Shown here piece after piece: positions 1 to 10,678 of a DNA stretch of 64,000 nt (position 1 is its first letter; each line of letters begins with the position of its first letter). A model generated the notes under the pieces. The model had not been told where the DNA came from, searched no databases, and saw only the letters and a list, made by a program, of their open reading frames with translations. The translations under genes were made by a program, and so were the position numbers. Source of the DNA: Gymnogyps californianus (Eukaryota; Chordata; Aves; Accipitriformes; Cathartidae); contig NC_059472.1 in assembly GCF_018139145.2 (NCBI RefSeq), positions 101,134,877 to 101,198,876 on the forward strand, given 5' to 3'.

Positions 1-1705
1 CAAACTGCTGGATTGTCAAGCCAGTGACCTCAGCTGTAACCCTTACAGCATTGTCTGTGCATGTGTAGCATGGGATCTTTCTGATATACCACAGTTGTCA
101 AAAAGCTGTATCTGTGCTTTTGAGAGTGTTTCTTAGTATGTGCTACAGAACCTCTCCATATGAGCTGGTGACTATTGGCTGCTTTGGCTGTGAAGCCTTA
201 ATCCAAAACTGGGTGTTAATCACACCCCCCATCCCTTCTCCTCCCCCCCCCCCTTTTTTTTTTGTGAAGGCTTGTTAATTTCCTTTTTTTTAACTCTTAA
301 GCTTTTAATTTGGACAAGGATTGTACTATCTAGGTGGCTAAAACTTGAACTTTTCACAACTTTGATAACCCCAATGTGTTTTATTCATACTATTAAAAAA
401 GCAAAGGTACATTTAACATTCCTAGATATAACAAAAGTTTATTGCTGACAAAATGTCCTTTCTTTTATCCTCCTCAGGATTTTCAGAATGTTTTGCAGAA
501 GTGAGCTTTTATTTGACTTTCTGAGCATTGGCAGAATCTCTAATGCTGTTCATGGGGTTGAATGTCTGGATGCCACAAATCTGCCAGGCCTCAGTGTCTT
601 TAGTTCATGCTGCATGGTTCAGTGTTACAGACGTGTACTTTAAAACTTTGTGATTTCAGACTGGAATGTTGATCAACTGCTCATGTTGATTTTCTTACAA
701 GGTTATAGAAGTGGATGCTATACACATATGCATGCATATACACATGCACACACAAATGCACACAGTATAATTGAGAAAACTGGTATTTATAATAATGCTA
801 TATAAAAATTAAGTATAAATGTAGGAATAAGAAATAAATGGCGTGAGAACATATTTTCATGAGAATATACTTGCATGAGTGATGTGCAAATACGGAGTTT
901 TCTGTACTTAATCTTAGCTACTGTGTTGGATCTTTTATTACCGTTTACTTAGTAAGGCTTAAGTCTTGGTCTTACCTTTTGGCTGTTAAAACTGCAATTG
1001 CCATCCTGCTGTAGCTTGTGTTTCCAAGATGGGCAGGAGTTATTGTGTGTGCCTCGGGTAATGGCAGAAGGCGTGATGTGAGGGGTGTGCTGGAAGGCTG
1101 CCCGCAGGGTTCTGCGGTGTTACGGGGACACTGCCCACTGCTGCTGCCCAGCACCTTTGTCCTGCGATTGGAGCTGATTTGGTAAAATGAATAAATAAAA
1201 GCCACTGAAAGCTCGCAACTGCAGAGGCTGTAGAGAACAAGAAAATATGCTTCTGAGGGTGGATTTGTCTTCTGTTGACACAATTTGGCTTCTTTTTTGT
1301 AGCACGAAAGTTCAACAAATTTTATTTTTCAAGGCTGTATTTTAAGAGTGCATTCCAGATTGTGTTTCTGCTCAAGAAAGTTTTTAAGGAAGCATCCTGA
1401 CAGAAATTTTGGACTTCTTCCAGTATCTGAAGAGCTTGGGGTGCCTAACTGGGATTTATTGTAACTGAACAGGAAAAATCCTGAAATATAGGACTATGTA
1501 GTTGTATAAAAGCATTGTGTTTTCTCTTGTCTTACAGTCATTTGACTTTGAATTAGAGCAATGTCTTTGACTTGAGTGGCTGCAAGACATAATATAGTAT
1601 GAACTAATTGTTTTAAAGCACCTATTATTACAGTTTTATTTTTTATCAGTGCATTGCATAAAGTTACTAAGTGCTCCCGTCCTGTTCCTTTTTTCTTTAT
1701 TTCAG
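1..1705. other. Non-coding stretch, left edge
   Basis: AT-rich sequence with stops in every frame and no recognisable gene. A C11/T10 homopolymer pair lies at 243-263, and a purine-pyrimidine alternating CA/TA-rich patch at about 719-770. The last ~50 bases (about 1660-1705) hold a TACTAAG-like branch point followed by a long pyrimidine run. They therefore look like the 3' end of an intron leading into the exon candidate at 1706. Confidence 0.6.
243..263 (+). repeat. Poly-C/poly-T homopolymer pair
   Basis: Eleven C are followed directly by ten T. This is a simple repeat prone to length variation and assembly error. Confidence 0.9.
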
Positions 1706-1821
1706 GCTTGAGTCACAGAGCAGCGTGAGGATTTACACTTCTGAAGTAGGAGTGTGAATGAGATTGAAGGATTTATAGGGAGGATTCTGAACTCCCCTCC
1801 TTCCTGCTCCAGGAAAGACAG
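1706..1821 (+). other. Candidate non-coding (5'UTR or lncRNA) exon
   Basis: The 116-base segment is bounded by textbook splice signals. Upstream there is a TACTAAG-like branch point near 1664, a pyrimidine tract, and TTTCAG ending at 1705. Downstream the donor reads CAG|GTGAGTG at 1821/1822. All three forward frames contain stops within the segment, so it cannot be an internal coding exon. A short ATG frame (ATG then TAG six codons later) lies inside and would be a uORF. No coding exon was recognised in the following 62 kb, so if real this would be a 5'UTR exon before a long intron, or an exon of a non-coding RNA. The splice signals are seen directly; that the exon is used is inference. Confidence 0.45.
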
Positions 1822-4800
1822 GTGAGTGAATTATGGGATAATTTGTAATTAACTCAGTCCTTACTTCAGAAGGTCTTTAGTCCAAACAGGAAGATACAAT
1901 TCAGATGGCTGTACGTAAGAATGGAAGAAATTTCAGATACTACAGATACACCTCTTAATTACAAACATCAGCCTTCAGAGTTTTCTGTTCAATCATAAGA
2001 GGGTTTCCATAAAAAGTGATATGAGTTTTCTATAAATCTCCTCTGCCCTACCCCCCCAACTCTCTCTGATGTAGAACTTTTTATATTTGGAAGCTTTCGC
2101 CCAACGTCAAAGAGGTCTGAACTGACAAAATGAATTTAGCCTTTCTTGAAGCAGTTCTGAGTAAGGCTGTCACTGTAAGAAGACCTCAAGATGGAGCTTT
2201 ATTAGACCCCTGCATGTATTTGTTAGTGAAACAGATATGTTCATAGGGCATCTGGGCTGCTTTCAAAGCCTGTTAGAGTGGAGGTGATGTGTGAGTCAGT
2301 TCCAGTGGCTGCAAACCCAGCTTGGGTATCTCCCTCCCTTGCTACTTCCCTGCCCTCAGAGGGGAAGAGAGAAGCTAGGGGCCAGACCCAGTAGGGGGAT
2401 AGATGGGAGTTCACTTCAGGTTGTCTTTCTTTGGCTCTGACTGTAGATATATGGGGCCATCATTAGAAAAAGGCACATGATCTTTTTGTGGAAATTAAAT
2501 CTTGACATTCTTATTTCTTCCAACTTTGGGAGTACCTAGCATATACCACCTTCGGATACTGACAAGTGAGTAAGGTCTATGCTTCTTAGTACGATCTGTT
2601 CAAAGTAAGTTGATCTGTTCCAGTTCCTGTTGGAAAGGCACAAAGTGTTGGAGCCCTGGCTTTTGGCAGGGGTTTTCACTTCTGCATCTATACAGGCCCA
2701 TCAGGAACACGTATGTGGTCCTGTGTAGTTACCAATGCTGAGCAGTGCATAATAGGACGAGCTTTTGATTGCAGGTATTGCTGACCAGACAGCTCTTGCA
2801 CCAAGCTGTGACACAACAAGAAATAGTTAAGAACTAGTAAAAATCAGCTCTAACACTGGCAGAGTAGCAGCAGTATCTTTGTATTAATTTAAACCTTCTT
2901 GTAGCTTAGATTCATTTTGTCTATTTCAGCTGTATGCAGGGCTGAAAATGGAGGCTGCACCATCCCGGGCAGCTTGGGATGACCTCCTGAGTCTTCCCCT
3001 TATGCACATGGGGCAGGCAATGCCAAAAAAAAGAGATGGATCTGGACAAGACTCTGTCAGCTTCGGAGGGCCAGAACTGAGATGTTGCCATGCTGCCTAT
3101 AACCCTGCAGCCCAAGGGAAATGCCTTGGGTGGTGTAGGAAGAAAAGACAATGACATTATTGCCTCGAAGGTGTCAGGGAGGAAGTCTGAGGCTTTGCCT
3201 GAAGCAGAAATCTGCAGCAGGTACAAGTGTATGCTGGAGAGGAAGGGGAGGTACATGGGGAGGTGGAGCAGGCTGCAGCGAAGTACGGGAGTGTCCTGGC
3301 ACTTGGAGGGGGAGAAGGGTAGGCAGCAGAGCAAAGTGGGTGTCAGTGGTGTGTCAAAGCATCTGGAGCTCAGTGGGTGAAGGAGGGAAACAAATGGGAG
3401 TAGTAACTTGTGTGGCTTCTCCAGAACAAAGAGCAGGATGAAAGGATGCAGTAGAGAGTGAAGTGGGTGGGAATATTTCTGTTGAACCATGTACACCAAA
3501 CTTTTTTTTTCCTCCAGAGATGTTTCTTGGTGGGCTGTACTTGAGAGCAAGTATGAAAGAGTCTCCCCTGCAGTTGGTGAGAGAGAAAAGGTGAAGACAA
3601 AGTCAGGGAACCAGAAATAAGACCTTCCTGAATAAGAGGGAAGAACAAAGGGGTGAGAAAAGTGCAGGCAATAATGAGAAAACAAGTGTTTTGAGGGGGA
3701 GTTTTGGAAGGTAATGGGAGAGCAGGGATCTGCATCAGGAAAGACACAGTGGTAAGATTCAATTTCCAGGTTTTGCATTTTTATTCACCAGTATAATGTG
3801 ATTGGCAGCTCTTATTGGAGGGAGGAAAAATCAACTTTCCTCAGCAAGGAAATGAAAAAGCTCACTAGATTTGCTTGCATGCACAAAGAATGCTTTAATG
3901 TAAGTGTGGGAAAGCAATAGAAACATTTTGATAGTACTTTCTGTATTTTCTGTTTTTTCGAAGAGGGGGCTGTCTATGGTCACACAACTGAGTAACCATG
4001 AGCCTACAAACCCACACCTGAGTGTCTTGTGGTGCTTTCTAAAAATGTGCTTTGTTTTTTCCTGTCTTTCATATACTGGCTTGCTTAGAAAAAATAATAT
4101 TTTAAAACTTTATTTTGAAGTTTGTCATAAGGAAGTCTAGATACATGCTGGCCTGCATATTTACTGTTGAGGGTAAAATTAAAATGGTTGTGAATGTTTT
4201 AAAGATTCAGGCTTTGCATGAGTAGCATTTGTCCTGTAGTGGGTAGGTGGGCTGTCACTTGGTGAGATGTGGCTCCTGCCTGAAACCAGAGCAGGTCTGA
4301 AGCTGCCCTAATAGCTCATAAATTGGCATAGTCTCTCAAAACAGCGATCAGCTTGGCAAGGTATAGAACACTCTGTGCTTGTGGTTGTATTCAGTTTTAC
4401 CTTGTGCCTGCTTTTCCTTTGGCTACAACTGTGCTTGCGAAGTGTTTGTGGTATATTGGTTTTATCAGGAGGAGACTGGAGGTGCCAAATATATGCCAGA
4501 AAAGTACTTGTTACCCTGATCTGTCATCATGCGGTCCCTACATGGTGTCATATGGAGCTGGAAGTCTCCTATTTTAGCAGTTGCTTAAATATGTTCATAA
4601 CGTTTGCTTCCAGAAGGGCATTACGTTTTCCTGGACATCCCATATTCTTCCTCATTCAGCCTTGGTCTGGGTCAGTCTGAGGGCTTTGTGAACTTGTCCT
4701 GGTTTCCCAGGGACCTGGTAGCGGTAAGAGGGAGGTGCTGAAGACCGAGCTGTAGTATGGGCAGGCCTGGGATCCCTAGTGCCATGGCACGGTGGAGGGT

Positions 4801-6761
4801 AGAGCTTGTCCAGCAGCGATCCTGAGCTTTCAGGGAGCATCGCACTTACCCTGTATGTGCTACTCGGTCGCTGTCCCCTCTGTATGGCAGGGCTGGTGCT
4901 TGCAAGGCCGACACCAAAGCAACGTGGCTGTGTGTGCGCAGCTTTCCACTGCTGGAAGCAAGTATTGGAAAGCTCTCTTTAGGCCTAGGAGTGTTTCCAT
5001 TCCTGGATGTGCTAGCTAAGGAGCTTGTCCTCCATATGGATTTCCTGGCCTTCTTGCTCTATGCCTGTTTCTAAACCTGTACATTCATTAATTTTATTTT
5101 TTCAAAACCTCTCAAAATATAGGTAAAGCAAGCATTCCATTGTATCTGTAAAGATGCTGACCTAGCATCAAATGGAAGAGTATGATGAAGTGATAAATGT
5201 TTCAAGCCCCTGGCCTTTTATCTCTGGTCTTTTCTTTTTTTTTTTTTTTTTTTTAAATGCTTCTCAAACTTAAGTGATTGAAAAGCTTTCCAGATCTGAT
5301 AACTGCAAAGATTTCAAGTGAAACTTTTGGCTCCTATCCTGGCATGAGATCGTACAAAGTGATATTAGCTGAATTTGTACCAGAGTTTGAAAAGAAAATG
5401 AAAACACATTCCTGTTAGCCTCTCTCAGCTATTTTTCAGCTCTGCTGGGCAAATGCTTCTCATTGGTTAACTTCTGTGTACCATTTTAAAGGTTTCCGAA
5501 TACATATGTGTGTATATATACATTTTCTCCACTAATAATGTATTTAATTTATACTCTTTTGATCTTTTATCCTTGCTAGCAGGACCTCTTGGATTTTTTT
5601 TTTTATGGAGGTTTTAAAATCTGGTGTTGCTGAGAAAACTCAATATAAGAGAAAGGATATACTGAAGCCCTGTTTCTATTCCAGAATTACCTTAAAACAA
5701 AATAGAGCTGGGGTATCTCTTCTTTAACTTGTCTTTTTGTCTGGTTGCTGTGATAGGCACCAGTGAATGCAATGGTCTTGTACATGTGTGCATACCTAAT
5801 AAGGGTAGAAGTGTGTCAACTGCATGTGTTCTATGGGTTTTCTGTATAGAAGTAAAATAAGATAAATAATGCCTTAAGTTAGGCCTTTAGATTACTGAAC
5901 AGGGCTGAACTTCAAGGTTGCAAAACCAAGCAATTGGAGGCTAGAAAATTCCACAATTAAAGCTACTCATTCATCCTCTTGGTAAATATTCATTTTGATT
6001 GGTTTTAATTAGAGGATTGTATACTTTTTTTTTTTTTTCTGCAAGGCCTGCATATCGTTCAGCTCACAGCATGGCTAATGCTTAATGAGTGGATAGGTTG
6101 TTGATGTTTTGTTTCTCACCATTTCTTGTATGGCCTTATTTACTGCGTGGTTGGCAGATGGTGCACTGAATACAGAACTACTCATTTCCTCGTGGAGTTT
6201 TTCATGGCGTTAACACCATAAAGAGTTACTTTACTGTATATTTTTCAGGGAATCTTAATCAGGAGTGCAAAATAAGATATACATGTATATTTAACCAAAC
6301 TCTGAGCCTTGAGTGTTAATTTTCTGGGAGGAGATGGTTACAGCACAGTTACCTTGATGGAATTCTTTAGTGGAGGAACTAGCAAGTTGTACCGACTCTG
6401 TCCCTCACTCTTCTTTCTGTAGCAGCAGACAACAGTGGGTCAAAGCTCATGCTGGGGTGCGAGGTATCTCCAAAACTGAAGGAATTTGGTGGAGATGTTG
6501 TAAACAGCTATAGCTTCCCTCCACCCCACCAGCGTTTGCATCGTCCTGTCATTGATTGTACATAGGATCATAGACTTGCCATTTTGGAAATCCTCTTCTG
6601 TACTCGAAGGTAACCATGCAGTAGATATTTTGTTCAGCAAGCTTAGAGTACTCACTCAGCAACCCGTTCTCCAGCATTCAGTGCATATTTAAGACCTGAT
6701 GGAAATGAGCAAAGCTTCAAAACCTACAATAAGAGAACACCCTTCATCTAGTTTCTGTCTT
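1822..6761. other. Non-coding stretch (putative intron)
   Basis: No gene was recognised. From about 2940 to 3760 the plus strand is strongly purine-rich; this opens a 285-codon frame on the minus strand that I judge spurious. A T20 tract lies at 5235-5254. The remainder is AT-rich with frequent stops. Confidence 0.6.
5235..5254 (+). repeat. Poly-T tract (T20)
   Basis: Twenty uninterrupted T. It may be the tail of an unrecognised minus-strand retroposon, but no element body was identified beside it. Confidence 0.9.
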
Positions 6762-6845
6762 TGAGACTGTAAGCTCTTCAGGCTGGAGACTGTGCCTTCC
6801 CATATGTCGATAAAGCATTTCAAGCACTACATTAGTATAAACACC
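6762..6845 (+). repeat. Decayed L2/MIR-like 3' tail
   Basis: The segment opens with GACTGTAAGCTCTTCAGG and continues through GGAGACTGTGCCTTCC and an AAAGCATTTCAAGCAC block. This is the order of motifs in the conserved 3' tails of the L2/MIR and related amniote SINE families (GACTGTAAGCTC, GGGACTGTG, AAGCGCCTAGCAC). It is short, diverged and lacks a recognised SINE head. The assignment is by remembered motif order only. Confidence 0.4.
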
Positions 6846-9128
6846 AGTGGATGAGGTCATTATATATCAAACAACATAATTAAATCAGTGCTTTATTCAC
6901 TGTCTGTGTCTCATTATGGCTGCCTCCTAGGTCACGCTGCAGCCTTGAAGATCATGTAAGAACTCGAATGTTGTAACAGCCCTCACAGAAACATTTGCTT
7001 TGAAGTTGGTGCTATTCATTTAGAAACCCATCTTCAGAAAAATGTACTTTTGTAAAATGTGGTCCTATTTTGAAAAAGCCATGTAAAAGGGAAACACTTA
7101 TTGATTTTTGTCATAAATTGCCATGCATGAATGTCAGCCCACAGCCACTGATCACATGATTGTGATGGGATTTCTTGATTGATTAGGGGTCTGAAAGCAA
7201 TTGAGTGGGTGATGTATTAGAAAGGAGCCCGTTTCTCAAAGGGGAACATGAGCTTGAAGTGTTGCCTGCCAAGTAAGCAGACTTTGGGCATCAGCATGAA
7301 ACTCTGGCAGTTTTAGAATTTAAGCGATGCTTACTTTTGCCTGCTACTTTAAAGTGCTCTCACTTTAAAACAATATAGGAAGGTATTTTAAGTAAGATCC
7401 TCCTTCCCCCTTTCACAGTTCTGGTACCCATACTTTAAATCTCGTGTTATATCAGCACCTATATGTGTTTTATAGCAATAGATCCTTATGTGTGTTTTAC
7501 AAGGAAGTAGGCTACCAATTTTGTCTGAGCAATAAGGTACTTTGAAGTCTGAAGTCATAATCATAGATATGCACGTAAGCCTCGTGCCTCACCAAGTGTG
7601 ATGCCGTGGGCATGTGTTATTGCTTACCTATGCCATAATTACTGTACACATGTAGCTACAGGAATATGCCCATATGGTTTTCCTACCGTAAACTTTCAGG
7701 TGACTTGCTAATCTAGGCCAGTACTCAGAAACAAGGGCTTGTCTGAGATCTTAATAATTACAAAGCTGGCATAAAAACTTCAGCATTAAGGCTCTCCCAG
7801 ATCCACTTGAAATCAGGTTACATTCATATTCTGTCTTGTTTTTTGAATAGCAGCCCGACAGCATGCAAAGTTGTGATGTTGTTGCTTGACCTGCTCTCCC
7901 CCAGTCTTGCTGGCAAGGGAAAAAGAGGTAAAGATATTTAGGGTTTATATTCTCTTGGCTTTGCCATAAATGAAGGAGACTTTTTTCTTTTTTTTTTTTT
8001 CCTGGGTGTTTCCTGAATTAATTCGTATTAACTGATGAATTTACTGGAGTAATACATGTTCTTCCTCCCTAATATTTATCTATTTGTCTCTAGTGCTTTT
8101 CCTCAGTACCAGTAATGATGGCACAGAGTGGTGAGTCGATGCCATGTGTTATGGGCTGCTGTTTGCTAAATTTGAGCCCAAAAGCAGGAAACGGGAGAGA
8201 GCAAAGGCAGCGCTCTAGTGTTCTGCAGGACAGGCAGGCTCCAGAAACCAAAGATAAAAGTGAGGTTGTGCAGCTTACCCAAATAGCCACATTGAGGGTT
8301 GAGGGCATCTGTCAGCTGGGGCTGCCTCTGGGACTAGTCTGCTCTCCAAAGCACTTCCACGAACCTGCTACTGCAAAGATGGGAGGTTGGGGATGATGAG
8401 GAGGAAGGACTTGCTGGGTCCTGCTGAAGGTTGCAGTCAGTAGTTCCTGCTAGGTGGCTCCCCTGCTGGGAAGAGCACCTCCTGGTGGGGTAGGAAAGCT
8501 GTGGGAGGGCAAGGAAGGCTACTTGCCCCCAGGCTAGAGCTGGAAATCACCTGGCTCCTGCTCAGCTAGTGAAAAAACAGCAAGGAGAAAAGTCTGTTAT
8601 CCTGCCTGAAGATGGGTGCCTTCATGTGGTTCTGGGGTGCTAGAGACAAGTCAGTTCTCCCGTGCTTAGTCTGCTCGAGAACCCTGCTGTTCCTAGCCTT
8701 TTCTTGCTTTCTTCTTCAATAACAGCATCTGAGCAGGGTTAAAAAAAGATCATTGGCGGACAACAGTAGTATAGGATGCTCAATACTAAAACTTCCAATG
8801 TCTTCAAAAAATGAATTTAATTTTATTATGTTGTTGTAGCAGCTTGATTGTTGACTGGTTAGGCACTTGGTAAACCTCCTAATAAAAAGAATAGACACTT
8901 TTGTTGGTTTTACACCCTTTTTTTATGTCCCTGCTCACGTTCTGTTATTTTGCTGTGATTGTTTTTTAAAATAGCCAAAGTAAAACAAAAGTGGTAAACC
9001 CTAATTTAGAGGTGTTAGCAAGAGCTGGCTCACTCTGATAAGGGTCAGCCAGGCTTCACTCGTTCTTTATTATAATCTACTACCCACTGTGGTTTATCGT
9101 CTCCGAAGGTTACTCTTCTCTTATACTT

Positions 9129-9154
9129 GCTATCATCTCTGTGCAGATGATAGC
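9129..9154. other. Perfect inverted repeat (10-bp arms, 6-base loop)
   Basis: GCTATCATCT at 9129-9138 is the exact reverse complement of AGATGATAGC at 9145-9154, separated by six bases. The arms contain GATA cores. The structure is seen directly; whether it forms in RNA or serves as a palindromic binding site is unknown. Confidence 0.6.
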
Positions 9155-9600
9155 TTAATACTTGCAAATAACCTAAATATAACGAACAGCAAGCCAGAAA
9201 AACTCTAAAAACATTCCCCTATGAGAATACAAGGGCAATAGTGGCAAACTTGTTTTTCTTAGGACAAGTGTGAACAAGTGTTGGATGTAAAGAAAAAATA
9301 TCTTCTCTTCCCCCCCCTTGCTATAGGGGCACAATTCTCCTTTTTGTTTGCAGTCATCTAGGCAAGCTTAGGTGTGTTGAGTGGCAGGGCATATGTGCTT
9401 GTGCACAGTGTACTGTGCCTACAATACAAAGCAATATACAGCTTTCAACTGGGAGCCAGCTCGGAGCACAGGCAGAGCAAGCTCAGGTCTGTCTGTACCT
9501 GCCTGCGTACAGAGATCCTTAGAAGAAAGCAGAGACACCCATTTTCTCCTTATTACTGCATTACACCAGAGGCAAATGCTCTAATTAAAATTTGCAGTTA

Positions 9601-9624
9601 GCAGCGGTTTGTTATAACCGCTGT
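9601..9624. other. Short inverted repeat
   Basis: CAGCGGTT (9602-9609) pairs with AACCGCTG (9616-9623) across a six-base loop. A further G:T wobble outside is possible. Confidence 0.5.
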
Positions 9625-10661
9625 AAATTTCAGTCATGTTAAGACTTCCTGGTGGTGGGAGGAGAGGCACAGAGAAGCTGGTTAGCGCAAACAAGTGCTC
9701 TCGCGTAGTTGCCTATAGCAGCCTGTCCCCTGTCTTCCATACGTTTTGTTAAGGCATCACCTATGGCACTTTGTACCAGGAAAATTACTAAATAGCTTAA
9801 GAGAAAATATGACTAGCGCTTTATAGTGGAGGAGCTAAGATCAGTCTTGTATTGTAAGAGGTTCTGGTCACATTTTGCTTTCTGCTAGGCTGCGAGGGAG
9901 AAAGGTGCTTGACAAGGCTCAAAACAGCCTTGCTGTTGTCTTTGCCCCGGTGCGTTGCTTCCATTGGTGTGACACAGTGGGAAAAACTGGGAACTCGGAT
10001 AACAAGGGTGATAAGGTTAATAAATATGCATTTTAATAAAGGCATTAGAGAATGGTTTTGTATATCTTACAACTAGAGAAATAGAAACTTGGAAAACTAA
10101 TAGTTTTCTGAACGGGTCCCAGTTTTTACCTTCTCAATCTCTGTGTTCATTTACTTTGGCTATCCTGATGGCTACTCAAGTGCTGTGCCAGGTTACTGTC
10201 TTCTGCTTGCTTTTATGAGCTGGATGGCTGAAAATGTCTTCCTTCCAAATATTTATTTGCTATCCTACATTGTGCTGTTTCCACCACCGCATCTAGACCA
10301 AGGAAGAATGCCCAATTCATTTCCTTTCTGGGACGGGAGGACTTGATTGTATGGGAGCTATCAAAAGAGGTGCAGTCTGGCATGTAACTACCTTTTCTGT
10401 TCTACAGGGCTGCTTTTCTCTTGGGCAGCCTGGGCAGAAAGCTGTGGGTCTGTTCATGCTCTCTCTGTTAAGCATCATTTAGCAGTCTGTGTTTGGGATG
10501 GAGGAGCAGAATGGCACCAACTTGATGGGGTCGTATTCACGTAGAGCCCCTGCTTCCTGTCGCACTGTATTTGACCTGACATAAGCAGCTGACATAACAT
10601 CACTGTGGGTGTTGCCAGTGTTTTCTTCTTTTAATATTAAATTTGGGGGGAAAAAAATATA

Positions 10662-10678
10662 TTTTTTTTTTTTTTTTT
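10662..10678 (+). repeat. Poly-T tract (T17)
   Basis: Uninterrupted T run preceded by a G6/A7/TATATA patch and followed by an A-rich segment. Low complexity only. Confidence 0.9.

Noticed and set aside
2921..3778. 285-codon open frame on the minus strand, the longest outside transposons
   Set aside because: The plus strand here is purine-biased, which depletes stops on minus. The product is low in acidic residues and full of S/L/P/F with no domain, and no splice or promoter logic supports it.
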